Part shown: piece after piece, positions 26,359 through 36,251 of the stretch
How positions within the stretch are numbered: the stretch's first letter is position 1
Layout of the letters: every line of letters begins with the position of its first letter
Origin: Celeribacter baekdonensis
GTDB taxonomy: Bacteria > Pseudomonadota > Alphaproteobacteria > Rhodobacterales > Rhodobacteraceae
Assembly (NCBI RefSeq): GCF_900102315.1
Contig: NZ_FNBL01000011.1
Span: 1-64,000 of the forward strand
Direction: 5' to 3'
Length of the DNA: 64,000 bases
The notes under the pieces: generated by a model
Told to the model about the DNA's origin: nothing
Seen by the model: the letters and a program-made list of their open reading frames with translations, nothing else
Databases searched by the model: none
Program-made: the position numbers and the translations under genes

Positions 26359-28293
26359 ATGGCATTTCAGATCAATATTGATAACGGAGGGACGCTGACC
26401 GATGTGTGTATCATGTCGGACGACGGCGTTCAAAAGACCAAGGTTCTGACCACGCCTTATGATTTGTCGAAATGTTTTTTCGAGGGTCTGACCAAAGCCT
26501 CCGAGGTGGTCTATGGCGCCACGGACGTCAAACGTCTGCTCGAAGAGGTGGACCTGATCCGTTATTCCACCACCCAAGGCACAAACGCGATCTGTGAGCG
26601 CAAGGGGCCGAAACTGGGTCTGGTGCTCGATACGGGTTCCAAGGGTCTTGTGGTCTCACTGCGAGACCACGATCCCGAAGTCTATGATGCGCTGATCGGG
26701 GATCGGGTGGCTTTTGTCGATACGGCGACCTTGAACAGCGACGCCGCCGAAGTCGATGTGGTCAAGGTGATCAACCAATTGACCGCAATGGGCGCGAACC
26801 GTCTGGTGGTGTGTTTCAGCGGCACAGGTTTTGGTGATGCAGAAGAGCGCGTGAAAAAAATCGCGCTGCGCAAATACCCGCGCCATTTGTTGGGGGCGGT
26901 GCCGGTGCTTTACGCGTCGGATCTGACGGTCGATGCCAATCCGGATCGGCGGGCGTGGTCGGCGTTGATCAACTCTTTCCTGCATCCGTCGATGGAGGCG
27001 TTTTTGTACAACGCCGAAAACCGCCTGCGCGCGTTTCGCACGAAAAACCCGCTTTTGATTTTTCGCAATGATGGCGACGCCTCACGCGTGGCCAAAACCG
27101 TGGCGATCAAAACCTATTCGTCGGGTCCGCGGGGCGGCATGGAAGGGGTCAAAACCTTTGCGGCGCTTTACGGCTTTCGGGACACGGTTTCCATCGACGT
27201 GGGCGGAACCACGACGGACATCGGCCAATGTACCGAAGGGCGCGTTGCCGAAATGCGCCGCGGTCATGTCGAAGGCATCAGCGTCTCCTTTCCACTGTGC
27301 GAAATCATGTCGGCCGGGGCCGGGGGCAGCTCGATCTTTCGGGTGAAAGATGGCCAAATTGTCATTGGTCCCGAAAGCGTTGGCGCATTGCCTGGTCCGG
27401 CCTGTTTCGGGCGTGGCGGCAAAGAGGCGACCATTACGGATGCCAGTTTGCTTTTGGGGCTTCTTGATCCGATGTCATATTTTGGCGGCGGTATGGGGCT
27501 TGATCTTGCGCGCGCAGAGGCGGCGGTGATGGCCAATGTGGCCGATCCGTTGGGTGTGGACCTTGGAACGGCACTGCTTTCGATGTCGGATGCGTTCGAG
27601 GCGAAAATTGCCGAGGAACTGCATCGTTGCACCACGGTTTCTTCTGATACGGTGATGATGGCCTTTGGCGGCGCTGGACCTTTGAATGCCTGTGGTGTGG
27701 CCGAAAAAGCCGGGATTTCCCGTGTGGCTGTCCCTGCAATGGCGGCGGTCTTTTCGGCCTATGGCATCGGGTCTTGCGATGTGTCGCAACGCTATGTGGT
27801 CGGCCTTGAGACCTGTGACACGGCATGCCTGAACGCGACTTTGGACACCCTGAACGTCAAAGCCGCACGCGATATGTTTGCGGAAGGGTTTGAGCCGGGC
27901 AGCTACACGATCTTGGCTCAACTGGTGGCCCAGACCGATGCGGGCGAAGTGGTGCGGCCTCTGACCGAAGGTGCTGATTTCCCACCTGAATTGGCCGGAG
28001 CGACGTCGGTGGAATTGGAACTCAGCGCGATCAAAAGCCTGCGCCAAGGGGACACGGGTCATGTCGCAATCACACGCAAATCCGCCGCCAAAGCTGCGGA
28101 GCACCGCAGCGTTCTCGTGCCTGAGAAAGGCCGGATTGACCTGCCTGTCTACGCCTTGGGCAGCCTGAAAAAGGGTGATTTTGCTGCGGGCCCGGCCATC
28201 CTTGAAGAAGACTATTTTACCGCTCGCGTGCCTGCGGGTTGGGGTTTTGTTGTCAGCGAAGCAGGCGACGTGATTTTGGACCGGGAGGGCTGA
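26359..28293 (+). CDS. HyuA-family ATPase subunit of a ketone carboxylase (additional subunit)
   Basis: 644 residues, about 69 kDa. The N terminus (INIDNGGTLTDVCIM) and SIDVGGTTTDIGQ are the two halves of the actin-like phosphate-binding site of hydantoinase A/acetone carboxylase beta; the first half is less canonical than in the neighbouring HyuA gene (DNGGT for DIGGT). SAGAGGSSIFRV and GPESVGALPGPACFGRGG are family motifs. The canonical acetone carboxylase has only one HyuA-type subunit, whereas five-subunit acetophenone carboxylase has an extra one of this size placed first. Ribosome site GGGAGGAGA precedes the ATG at 26359. Confidence 0.8.
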   Translation: MAFQINIDNGGTLTDVCIMSDDGVQKTKVLTTPYDLSKCFFEGLTKASEVVYGATDVKRLLEEVDLIRYSTTQGTNAICERKGPKLGLVLDTGSKGLVVSLRDHDPEVYDALIGDRVAFVDTATLNSDAAEVDVVKVINQLTAMGANRLVVCFSGTGFGDAEERVKKIALRKYPRHLLGAVPVLYASDLTVDANPDRRAWSALINSFLHPSMEAFLYNAENRLRAFRTKNPLLIFRNDGDASRVAKTVAIKTYSSGPRGGMEGVKTFAALYGFRDTVSIDVGGTTTDIGQCTEGRVAEMRRGHVEGISVSFPLCEIMSAGAGGSSIFRVKDGQIVIGPESVGALPGPACFGRGGKEATITDASLLLGLLDPMSYFGGGMGLDLARAEAAVMANVADPLGVDLGTALLSMSDAFEAKIAEELHRCTTVSSDTVMMAFGGAGPLNACGVAEKAGISRVAVPAMAAVFSAYGIGSCDVSQRYVVGLETCDTACLNATLDTLNVKAARDMFAEGFEPGSYTILAQLVAQTDAGEVVRPLTEGADFPPELAGATSVELELSAIKSLRQGDTGHVAITRKSAAKAAEHRSVLVPEKGRIDLPVYALGSLKKGDFAAGPAILEEDYFTARVPAGWGFVVSEAGDVILDREG

Positions 28294-28296
28294 GCC

Positions 28297-28695
28297 ATGA
28301 AGATTCCGATGACGGAATATCTACGAATTGATCTGGAAACCGAAAAATGGGAGTGCCGCGTGTGCGATCATGTGATCGCGCCTGCCGATGGCAATTACAA
28401 AGAAGGATTGTTGGTTCACAACCGTGATCCGCGCGAAATCCACCCGCCGATCATCGACCCGGACAAATACCGTTTCACCTTTAGCCCAGACCCGGAATGG
28501 GTGCGTATTCTGGAATTCTGCTGCCCAGGCTGCGGCACGCAGGTTGAAACCGAATACGCCATTCCCGGCCACCCCCCGCTTTGGGACATGCAGGTCGATG
28601 TGGCGGCATTGAAAGCACAATGGGCCGCGCGTGGTCCTGCGGCGCTGCCGGATGCGGGTCCCGTGGTGATGCCCGAACGGGGCCACAGCCACTGA
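28297..28695 (+). CDS. Acetone carboxylase gamma-like small Cys-rich subunit
   Basis: 132 residues, about 15 kDa. Cys pairs C20-x2-C23 and C75/C76-x2-C79 suggest a zinc ribbon, as in acetone carboxylase gamma and the small subunit of acetophenone carboxylase; it is shorter than the ~168-residue AcxC of Xanthobacter. The motif IHPPIIDPDKYRFTFSPDPEWVRILEF is characteristic of the family. It starts 3 bases after the preceding HyuA gene, so the two are surely co-translated. Confidence 0.85.
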   Translation: MKIPMTEYLRIDLETEKWECRVCDHVIAPADGNYKEGLLVHNRDPREIHPPIIDPDKYRFTFSPDPEWVRILEFCCPGCGTQVETEYAIPGHPPLWDMQVDVAALKAQWAARGPAALPDAGPVVMPERGHSH

Positions 28696-28723
28696 CCATG
28701 ATGCACTGAAAATGACGCCAAGA

Positions 28724-28744
28724 CCCGCGCTGTGACGGCGCGGG
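28724..28744 (+). other. Intercistronic hairpin
   Basis: A perfect 7-bp GC stem (cccgcgc/gcgcggg) with a 7-base loop and no T-run, in the 116-base gap between the small subunit gene and the next HyuA gene. Likely an mRNA processing or stability element rather than a terminator. Confidence 0.4.
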
Positions 28745-28811
28745 TGACACCGGGGGTGTGTTCGCAAGGTCGAGGAGACTTGCCGCCTCCGCAGCACATA
28801 AGGGAGAGAGT

Positions 28812-30968
28812 ATGAAACGTGTATCCGTTGATATCGGCGGCACCTTCACCGACTGTTTCGTCGTTTGGGGCCAGCAATATATCGAAACCAAGGCCCTGAC
28901 GACGCACCACAATCTTGCGATGGGTTTTAACGAAGCTCTGGGCAAAGCCTGCACCACGTTGGGTTTGGGGTTGGAAGAGATTTTGGGCGAAGTGGACAGC
29001 GTGCGCTATGCGACAACGCTGGGCACCAATGCCCTGATTGAACACAAAGGTCCGAAAATCGGCATGTTGGTGACGGCGGGCTATGAGGCGACTGTGCCGC
29101 TGAGCCGGGCGCGGGGCTATGGCGAAGGTTTGGACAACCTCGGCCAACAAGACATGCCCAATGCCCAGCGTCCTGACCCACTGGTGGAGCCGCACATGAT
29201 TTATGGTGTGCGCGAGCGGCTGGATTTCGAAGGCAATCTGGTGATGAAGCTGGACGAAGAAGACGTGCGTCGCCAGTTGCGCGGGCTGGTCGATCGCGGC
29301 GCACAGATCATCGTGGTCGCCTTGGTGAACTCGGTTGTGAACCCGGCCCACGAACAGCGCATCGAAGAGATTGTGTTGGAGGAATATCCATCGCATTTGC
29401 TCGGTGCGATCCCGGTGATCCTGTCGCATCAGGTGGCGGGCCGCAAAGGCGAATATGTCCGCGCGACCTCGGCCATCGTCGATGGCTATCTGCATTCGAC
29501 CATGTATCACGCGCTCTCGGCGCTTGAGCAAAACCTGCGGGCGCACAACTACGAAAAACCGATGTTGGTGATCCACAATTCGGGCGGTATGGCACAGCTG
29601 AACTCGACGGATGCGCTGCAAACCATCCATTCGGGGCCGGTGTCCGGCATCGGCGCGTCCGAGCACCTGTCTTTGCAAGCCGAATTGGGCAATGTGGTTG
29701 CCACCGACATGGGCGGCACCAGCTATGACATCGGGATCGTCGTCGAGGGCGGGATCAAGCACTATGATTTCAACCCGGTCATCGACCGCTGGCTTGTCTC
29801 TGTCCCCATGGTGCACCTTGTGACGCTGGGCGCGGGTGGCGGGTCCATTGCCTCCTATGACCGGATGTACAAGACGGTGAAATGCGGGCCGGAAAGCGCG
29901 GGGTCTGATCCGGGACCGGCCTGTTATGACCGGGGCGGGATGCGCCCCTCCGTCACCGATGCCGATCTGGTTTTGGGTTATCTGGACGCGGAAAACTACG
30001 CCGGCGGTTCGATCCCTCTCAATCCGCGCCGGGCCAAGACCGCGGTTGAGGATGCGCTGTGCGACGAGTTGGATTGCGACGTGATCGAAGCCGCCAAGCT
30101 CATTCGCGAAAAGGTCGATGACAACATGGCAAACGGTCTGTTCACCGAGCTGCGCGCGCGGGGCTATGACCCGAAAGATTTCACCATGTTGGCCTATGGC
30201 GGCAACGGTCCGCTGCATTGCTGCGGCATTGCGCAGAACCTCAGCATCGACAAGATCCTGGCCCCGCCCTTGTCCTCCGTTTTCTCGGCGGTGGGGGCAG
30301 GCAACATGCACCAGCTCCATATTCATGAACAGTCGCTCTACATGGTGCTCTATGACAGCAACACCCGCCACATCTTTGACGACTACGATCGGTTCAATGC
30401 CATCGTGGCGGAGTTGAAGGAAAAAGGCACCCAAGACCTGTTGCGTCAGGGTGTGCCGCTGGAACAGATCAGTCACGATCTGGAACTCGATATGCGCTAT
30501 GGCAACCAGTTGGTGCAAACCACGGCTGTGATCCCGCGCCATGAGGTGCATGGTCCGGCGGATGTGTTGGCGATGATTTCGCAATTCTCCAACGATTATG
30601 GCAAGCGCTTTGGCGAAGGCTCTCAGGCGCCTGAGGCGGGCATCCGCATCAACACCATTCGTGTGGCCGCCTATGCCAAACACGAGACGGTGAAATTCGA
30701 AGACATCAAGCCATTGGCCAAGGCGGACCGCAAGGCCCCGCCCGCTCCGCAAAGCCATCGGACCTGTCATTTTGTCGGCTTTGACACGGCCTTTGAGACC
30801 CCGGTCTGGGCGCGCAAGGACATTGAGCCGGGTGTCGAGATTGAAGGGCCAGCGATTGTTGCCTCCGAAGTCACGACCTTCTTGGTGAACCCCGGCTGGA
30901 CCTATGTCGCGGCAAAACAGGACGCGTCGTGGTTCTTGCGCAACGAAACGCCGATCACCCACCATTAA
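28812..30968 (+). CDS. HyuA-family (AcxA-like) subunit of a ketone carboxylase
   Basis: 718 residues, the size of acetone carboxylase beta (AcxA). ATPase motifs are canonical: VSVDIGGTFTDCFVVWG at the N terminus, TDMGGTSYDIGIV about residue 297, LGAGGGSIASYD, and GPESAGSDPGPACYDRGG. These subunits phosphorylate the ketone or activate bicarbonate with ATP in acetone and acetophenone carboxylases. The start at 28812 has the ribosome site AGGGAGAG. Hairpins flank the gene on both sides (28724-28744 and 30979-31005). Confidence 0.9.
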   Translation: MKRVSVDIGGTFTDCFVVWGQQYIETKALTTHHNLAMGFNEALGKACTTLGLGLEEILGEVDSVRYATTLGTNALIEHKGPKIGMLVTAGYEATVPLSRARGYGEGLDNLGQQDMPNAQRPDPLVEPHMIYGVRERLDFEGNLVMKLDEEDVRRQLRGLVDRGAQIIVVALVNSVVNPAHEQRIEEIVLEEYPSHLLGAIPVILSHQVAGRKGEYVRATSAIVDGYLHSTMYHALSALEQNLRAHNYEKPMLVIHNSGGMAQLNSTDALQTIHSGPVSGIGASEHLSLQAELGNVVATDMGGTSYDIGIVVEGGIKHYDFNPVIDRWLVSVPMVHLVTLGAGGGSIASYDRMYKTVKCGPESAGSDPGPACYDRGGMRPSVTDADLVLGYLDAENYAGGSIPLNPRRAKTAVEDALCDELDCDVIEAAKLIREKVDDNMANGLFTELRARGYDPKDFTMLAYGGNGPLHCCGIAQNLSIDKILAPPLSSVFSAVGAGNMHQLHIHEQSLYMVLYDSNTRHIFDDYDRFNAIVAELKEKGTQDLLRQGVPLEQISHDLELDMRYGNQLVQTTAVIPRHEVHGPADVLAMISQFSNDYGKRFGEGSQAPEAGIRINTIRVAAYAKHETVKFEDIKPLAKADRKAPPAPQSHRTCHFVGFDTAFETPVWARKDIEPGVEIEGPAIVASEVTTFLVNPGWTYVAAKQDASWFLRNETPITHH

Positions 30969-30978
30969 GTCAATCTGC

Positions 30979-31005
30979 CCCCCGGCGCGGAGGAGGCGTC
31001 GGGGG
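30979..31005 (+). other. Intercistronic hairpin
   Basis: A 10-bp GC-rich stem (79-88 with 96-105 of the 30900s/31000s, one G-T pair) and a 7-base loop, in the 62-base gap before the HyuB gene. No T-run; likely sets transcript stability or relative subunit output. Confidence 0.4.
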
Positions 31006-31030
31006 ACGTACCCCTTTGGAGGAGAGTCCC

Positions 31031-33301
31031 ATGAACGAGATGTCAACACGGGCGAAAACGCCCACACTCGAAGAAATGAACCTGATCAAGAAGTTTCTTG
31101 ATGACACCACGCTGTTTCTCGGCCCTGACCCGGAGATCATGCAAAACCATGACCTGATGCCGCGCACCGAGATCGAAGACGACGCCATCGGCAAGGTCAG
31201 CGATGCCCATACCGTGGCCAAAATCCGGGATCGCATCCAATCGGGCTGTGATGAAGGCTATGAGATGGTCGAACAGATGGGTGCCGCACCCGGTGCAAAA
31301 TGGGGTGACGTGATCACGGGCGTCTATTCCGCCAGTGGTGATCTTGCCATTGCGTCGGCCGGGGGCGTTTTGATCTTTTCGGCGCTGGTGCACCACCCGA
31401 TCAAATTCATCATCAAAAACTGGATGAATGAGCCGACCGTGGGGGTGAAGGATGGCGATGGTTTCATCCACAATGACTCGCGCTATGGCAATGTGCACAA
31501 CACCGACCAGTCGATGATCATTCCGATTTTCCACAAAGGGAAACTGGTGTGCTGGGTTGCCTCGACCGTACACGAAGGCGAAAACGGTGCGATTGAGCCG
31601 GGCGGCATGCCCTCCATGGCCGAAAGCCCCTCTGATGAAGGGCTGAAAATGTCGCCTTTCAAAGTGGTTGAGAACTACCAGATCAAACGTGACATCCTGA
31701 CCTTTCTGCAAAACTCGGTACGCGAGCCAAAGCTGCAATACGAAGACATGAAGGTGAAACTGTTCGCCTGTCTGCGCATCAAACAGCGAATTGAGGAGAC
31801 GCTGAATTCGGACGGACCAGAGGCCTTGATGGCGACGCTGCGCCTGACCATGGAAAACGTGCGTGCCGAGGTGAAACGCCGGATTTCGGAATGGCCGGAC
31901 ATGACCGTGCGCAGCTATATCATTCAGGACTCCACCCTGCGTGAAAACTGTGTGGTCAAGATCAACTGTAAACTGACCAAGACCGGCGACCGGTTGATTT
32001 TCGATTTCCGCGGCTCGTCGCCCGAATTCACCAACCGCGCCACCAACACCATTGTTGCGGGTCTCAAAGGGATGCTGGCGCAGGTTTTCCTGTGCTACGT
32101 CTGGCCCGATCTGCCGCGCGGACAGGCGGCTTTTGCGCCCATCGAAGTGATCACCGATCCGCATTCGATTGTGAACTGTTCCTATGATGCGCCAAATTCG
32201 CAGTCCTTGATGTCAATCTTCACCGGGTTCACCGCCGGACAACATGCGGTGGCTAAGTTCCTGTATTCCTGCCCGGAAAAATTCACTCGGGTGCATGCGC
32301 CGACCTTCAACATGATCAACACGTTTATCTGGGGTGGGGTCAGCCAGCATGGCGAAACATTGGGCAACCTCTGTGCCGATCTGAACGGCATGGGCGCGGG
32401 GGCCACGGCAAGCCGCGATGGCGAACATGCTCTCGCTCCGATCTTTGCCACCATGGCCGACATCGGCGAGCAGGAGCTGAACGAGGAGGAAGTGCCCTTC
32501 TTGCAGCTTGTGTCGAAGAAAATGACCCGTGACGCCATCGCGCCCGGCAAATATCGCGGCGGTCAGGGCTATACGATGATGGTGGCCACCAAGGATTCCG
32601 AACAGTGGGGCTTCATGACCACGGCGCAAGGGGCCAAAATCCCGCCGCTCCAAGGTCTGTTCGGCGGCTACGCGTGCGGCACCTATCCTTTGTCAAAGGT
32701 CAAGGATGTCGATGTCTACGATGTGTTGATGAACGAACCGGAGCGGTTCCGTCATTCGATCGAAGAGATCATGAACGAACAACCGTTTGAGGACGCCGAT
32801 TATTCGACCCATCACATGGGCATGGGCTTTGAGATCTCGAAACGCGGCGAGTTGTTCATGATCAGCCAAGGCGCGGGCGCAGGCTATGGTGATCTTCTGG
32901 AACGCGATCCGGAAAATATCATCAAGGACATCGAGGAGGGGTTGATCTCTCCCGAAGTGGCCGCACGCCTTTATAAAGTGGTCTTTGATGCCGCCACGCT
33001 GGCGATTGATTTTGACGCGACCGAGGCCGCGCGTGCCAAAGAACGTCAGGCCCGGATCAAACGCTCGGTCCCCTATGCCGAGTTTGTCAAAGGCTGGAAC
33101 ACACCAAAGCCGCCGGCGCATCTGCAATATTTCGGGTGTTGGGGCGACGATGTTGGCACGCTCTATATGGGCGCGCCGGACATCACCCGCCGTGGCGACC
33201 AACCGCGTCCGAATTACATGATGCACCCCAAAGACGTGCGCATCGCGGAACTCGAAGCGCGCCTTGAGGCGGCGGGTGCCATGGGGGATGAAAAGAAATG
33301 A
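31031..33301 (+). CDS. HyuB-family (AcxB-like) subunit of a ketone carboxylase
   Basis: 756 residues, matching the acetone carboxylase alpha subunit length. Family features: YSASGDLAIASAGGVLIFSALVHHPIKFI, FDFRGSSPEFTNRATNT, YDAPNSQSLMSIFTGFTAGQHAVAKF, and ISQGAGAGYGDLLERDPE near the C terminus. HyuB-type subunits carry the carboxylation chemistry. The start at 31031 follows TTGGAGGAGAG; upstream in-frame codons have no ribosome site. The TGA overlaps the next gene by ATGA. Confidence 0.9.
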   Translation: MNEMSTRAKTPTLEEMNLIKKFLDDTTLFLGPDPEIMQNHDLMPRTEIEDDAIGKVSDAHTVAKIRDRIQSGCDEGYEMVEQMGAAPGAKWGDVITGVYSASGDLAIASAGGVLIFSALVHHPIKFIIKNWMNEPTVGVKDGDGFIHNDSRYGNVHNTDQSMIIPIFHKGKLVCWVASTVHEGENGAIEPGGMPSMAESPSDEGLKMSPFKVVENYQIKRDILTFLQNSVREPKLQYEDMKVKLFACLRIKQRIEETLNSDGPEALMATLRLTMENVRAEVKRRISEWPDMTVRSYIIQDSTLRENCVVKINCKLTKTGDRLIFDFRGSSPEFTNRATNTIVAGLKGMLAQVFLCYVWPDLPRGQAAFAPIEVITDPHSIVNCSYDAPNSQSLMSIFTGFTAGQHAVAKFLYSCPEKFTRVHAPTFNMINTFIWGGVSQHGETLGNLCADLNGMGAGATASRDGEHALAPIFATMADIGEQELNEEEVPFLQLVSKKMTRDAIAPGKYRGGQGYTMMVATKDSEQWGFMTTAQGAKIPPLQGLFGGYACGTYPLSKVKDVDVYDVLMNEPERFRHSIEEIMNEQPFEDADYSTHHMGMGFEISKRGELFMISQGAGAGYGDLLERDPENIIKDIEEGLISPEVAARLYKVVFDAATLAIDFDATEAARAKERQARIKRSVPYAEFVKGWNTPKPPAHLQYFGCWGDDVGTLYMGAPDITRRGDQPRPNYMMHPKDVRIAELEARLEAAGAMGDEKK

Positions 33302-34119
33302 GCCAAAACCTGGCAGACGATCTACCCGATGGCTCGGGTACGAAGGCGCTGCGGGTCTGGTTGAGGTCGTCGGGCTATGCCCGGCGGCTTCTGCTGGGCG
33401 AAAGCGGCGATCCCTGGGCGGACGGGGCGGCGAAATACCTGTCCTTTTTCTCTCAGGCACGCGGGCTGCTGCGGGCCGATGTTGCGGAGGTGGATTTGGG
33501 GGATTTGTTCCGCTCCTGGGTACACCGCCATCCCGCGTTGCGTGCCGACATGGCCAGTAAAAAACGCGCGACATACCCGTTGCGGCGGATGCTCGAAGAG
33601 GAAGGGCCGCGCCAGCTTTTGGACGAGGTGACTGAGGCCGTTGCCGCCAATTTGCAAGCTCAGGTGCCAATGGTTCTGGTGATGCCCGCACCGGGCGCTT
33701 GGTTGGCTGAGGCGCAACAGATGGTCGATCGTCCGCCTGAGGTTGACGATGATGCGGTGGAAGATGCGGCCATGTATATGGCCGATTTTCTGCGCTGTGT
33801 GTCCGCGCGTCCAGTGGGTGGGCTGTTGTTGGAAGAGGGCGTCAGCCCCGGCCCGGCCAGCCGCTATTCCCCGATCCTGAATGCCGCCAAACACTACCGC
33901 TGGGCTGTGGTCGGACGCAATGTCGCTCCAGAGTCAGCGGACGTGTTTGACGCCACCATAGGCACGGATGCAAGCGCCCAAGGCCGTGATGTCAGTCTTG
34001 ATCTGTTTGGACAGGGCACTTTGCCTGCCATTGGCTTCGGCCAGTTTGCCTTTGCCGAAATCCCGGTCGGCCATGCGCCAGAGGCGGTGCTTGACGCGAT
34101 TGCCCAGCTACGGGGGTAG
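33298..34119 (+). CDS. Uncharacterised fifth gene of the ketone carboxylase operon
   Basis: 273 residues, about 30 kDa, no signal peptide or membrane helix. It overlaps the HyuB gene by four bases and is followed by a strong terminator, so it belongs to the operon. I do not recognise a domain with certainty; the middle (VPMVLVMPAPGAWLAEAQQM) has a faint look of methionine-synthase/UroD-type barrels. Five-subunit acetophenone carboxylase also has a last, loosely attached subunit of about 34 kDa without assigned function, which this could correspond to by position and size. Confidence 0.7.
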   Translation: MSQNLADDLPDGSGTKALRVWLRSSGYARRLLLGESGDPWADGAAKYLSFFSQARGLLRADVAEVDLGDLFRSWVHRHPALRADMASKKRATYPLRRMLEEEGPRQLLDEVTEAVAANLQAQVPMVLVMPAPGAWLAEAQQMVDRPPEVDDDAVEDAAMYMADFLRCVSARPVGGLLLEEGVSPGPASRYSPILNAAKHYRWAVVGRNVAPESADVFDATIGTDASAQGRDVSLDLFGQGTLPAIGFGQFAFAEIPVGHAPEAVLDAIAQLRG

Positions 34120-34207
34120 CTGCGCGGGTCATGTGTCTCAAATTCCGTCCCTCCCCACGGGCGGATTTGACCAGCGGTGCAGTTTTCAAACAGACGCCAA
34201 GGTCAGC

Positions 34208-34238
34208 ACGGCGCCCCTCCTCCGGGGCGCCGTTTTTC
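34208..34238 (+). terminator. Strong Rho-independent terminator of the carboxylase operon
   Basis: A perfect 10-bp stem (acggcgcccc / ggggcgccgt) with a 6-base loop and five T's. It ends the plus-strand carboxylase operon; the convergent regulator gene stops just beyond it. Confidence 0.9.
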
Positions 34239-34244
34239 GTGAGG

Positions 34245-36251
34245 TCAGTTTTGGACCGCGCGCAGGATCGCGACACTTTCCTTTAATCCAAACCGTTCCA
34301 GTTTGACGTAAAGCGTGCTTTTGGCGATCCCCAGATCACGCGCGACAGAGGTCAAATTGCCCTGATGCGCCCGGATTGCGGACATGATGGCCCCGCGTTC
34401 GGCCAGTTCCAAGGGGCTGATCCCCGCATGATCAGGCGGGGGGATGTCAGAGGTCAGATCATTTGGCAGACCAAACTCAGACGGCAAATGTTCCGCCTCC
34501 AAAAGGTCGCCATCGCAGACCAAAAGACTGCCTTCCAAGGCGTTGCGCAATTCGCGGATGTTGCCCGGCCAATCATATTGCTCCAAGGCGCGCCGCATCC
34601 CGTGCCCGATCTGGGGAACCGGGCGGTCATACCGTGCCGCGATCTGCGCCAGAAAATACTCCGCAAGCGGCACAATATCGCTGCGCCGGTCGCGCAATGG
34701 CGGAAGCGCCAAAGACGTCACCGCGATCCGATAATACAAATCCATCCGGAACCGCCCCGCTTGCACCTCGGCTTTGAGGTCTCGGTTGGTCGCGGCGATC
34801 AGGCGAAAGCGGACTTTGCGCGGATGGTTCTCACCGATGCGGCAAATCTCGCCGGTTTCCAGAACGCGTAACAGATGCGGTTGCAGATCGAGAGGCATCT
34901 CGCCGATCTCATCCAAAAACAATGTGCCGCCATCGGCGGCTTCGATTTTCCCCATCATGCCGCCACGTTTGGCCCCGGTAAAGGCACCCTCTGCATAGCC
35001 GAACAATTCGCTGGTCAGCAGTTCGCGTGAGAACCCGCCGCAATTGACCGCCATGAACGGGCCCTTTTGGTCCGGCCCCATGTCGTGAAACGCATGGGCA
35101 AAAGCATCCTTGCCGACGCCGGTTTCGCCCAACAACAACACGGGAACCGAGGCTTTCGCCAGTTGTCGCGCCCGGTTCAGCGCCGCCACATAACGTGGCG
35201 CGGCCCCGATCAGGCGGTTAAACGCATCGGTTGGTGCGGAGTTCGGGCGGGGGACGTCGTGTATTTTGCTGCGTTGCACCAAGGCATTGCGGTCGGGCAG
35301 TACAAGGATCGACCCAAGACGATGTCCCTGCACATGGACGGGTTCGATCCAGTCCTGATCCACCCAAGACGGCATTTTCTCGGGCACGAGCTTGCCGTCC
35401 CGCCACGGCAATGTCAGGTCGCGAATGGTAAGGGCCGGATCATTGCGGCCTTTCGCCAGTTGCGTCATCAACGCGGCGGCACTGTCATTGGCTTTGACGG
35501 CGCGGCCTTGACGATCAAACACGATCAACCCGTCGCTTCCGGCGTTGTTCAGCCGGTCGAGATAGTGATCAAGCAGCCGATACCGCCATTTCATTTCCTG
35601 ACGCGCCAGACGGTTTTCGATCCGTCCAGACGCGGCGACAGCCAGCGCCAGCGCGTGACGGCTGTAGCTATCCGTCAGACCGGAAATGTCAATCGCGCCA
35701 AGGATTGTATGGCTGATCGGATCGCGGATCACGCTGGCCGAACAGGACCACCGTTTGATCCCGGAACAGAAATGTTCGGAGGAATGAATTTGAATCGGTT
35801 GGCCGATTTCAAGCGCGGTGCCGATTGCGTTGGTTCCACAACTGGCCTCACTCCAACTTGCACCGGGCATCAGGTGAATGTTTTCAGCCGGATCACGCAA
35901 AGAGGTGTCGCCCTCAATCGACAAAACCACACCTGCCGCATCGGTCAGCACCATGACGGTTCCGGTTTCGTACAGAAAATCGCGCGCAGATTGCATCACC
36001 GAGACGCTGGCCTGTACAAGCTCCGTGTTGGTTTCCAAGAGGCCATACAGAGGATCACCATCAAGGGGAACCGGGGCCTGATCCCGTGTGGGATCGACCT
36101 TGCCCTGGCAGCGGCGCCAAGAGTCGTCGATCAACCGACGCAGCGCATCAGAACCGGGTTCATCGCCTTGTAGAAACCGTTCCCAAGATGTCATAATTTG
36201 CCGGTCATTCTCTGGACGTGAAAATGTCTGGCGCAAGGCGGTTCCCGGCAT
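34245..36251 (-). CDS. Sigma-54-dependent activator of the AcoR/AcxR type
   Basis: 668 residues. N-terminal sensory part with a GAF domain (~80-220; [25 protein letters not shown] is the AcoR signature) and a PAS-like region (~240-330), then a sigma-54 interaction AAA+ domain (Walker A GETGVGKD, the intact sigma-54 contact loop GAFTGA, Walker [13 protein letters not shown], and the NRDLK and DLYYRI motifs), then a C-terminal Fis-type HTH ([24 protein letters not shown]). The start at 36251 has GGGAGGAGA 10 bases upstream. It is convergent to the carboxylase operon and divergent from cobW; AcxR plays this role for acetone carboxylase. The inducer is probably the ketone or an alcohol precursor (inference). 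Confidence 0.93.
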   Translation of the reverse strand: MPGTALRQTFSRPENDRQIMTSWERFLQGDEPGSDALRRLIDDSWRRCQGKVDPTRDQAPVPLDGDPLYGLLETNTELVQASVSVMQSARDFLYETGTVMVLTDAAGVVLSIEGDTSLRDPAENIHLMPGASWSEASCGTNAIGTALEIGQPIQIHSSEHFCSGIKRWSCSASVIRDPISHTILGAIDISGLTDSYSRHALALAVAASGRIENRLARQEMKWRYRLLDHYLDRLNNAGSDGLIVFDRQGRAVKANDSAAALMTQLAKGRNDPALTIRDLTLPWRDGKLVPEKMPSWVDQDWIEPVHVQGHRLGSILVLPDRNALVQRSKIHDVPRPNSAPTDAFNRLIGAAPRYVAALNRARQLAKASVPVLLLGETGVGKDAFAHAFHDMGPDQKGPFMAVNCGGFSRELLTSELFGYAEGAFTGAKRGGMMGKIEAADGGTLFLDEIGEMPLDLQPHLLRVLETGEICRIGENHPRKVRFRLIAATNRDLKAEVQAGRFRMDLYYRIAVTSLALPPLRDRRSDIVPLAEYFLAQIAARYDRPVPQIGHGMRRALEQYDWPGNIRELRNALEGSLLVCDGDLLEAEHLPSEFGLPNDLTSDIPPPDHAGISPLELAERGAIMSAIRAHQGNLTSVARDLGIAKSTLYVKLERFGLKESVAILRAVQN

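Noticed and set aside
28416-31067. An 883-codon open frame on the minus strand opposite the small carboxylase subunit and the AcxA-like gene
   Set aside because: It mirrors two genes with intact family motifs on the plus strand; the product is Arg/His-rich with no domain, the usual shadow of GC-rich codon use.
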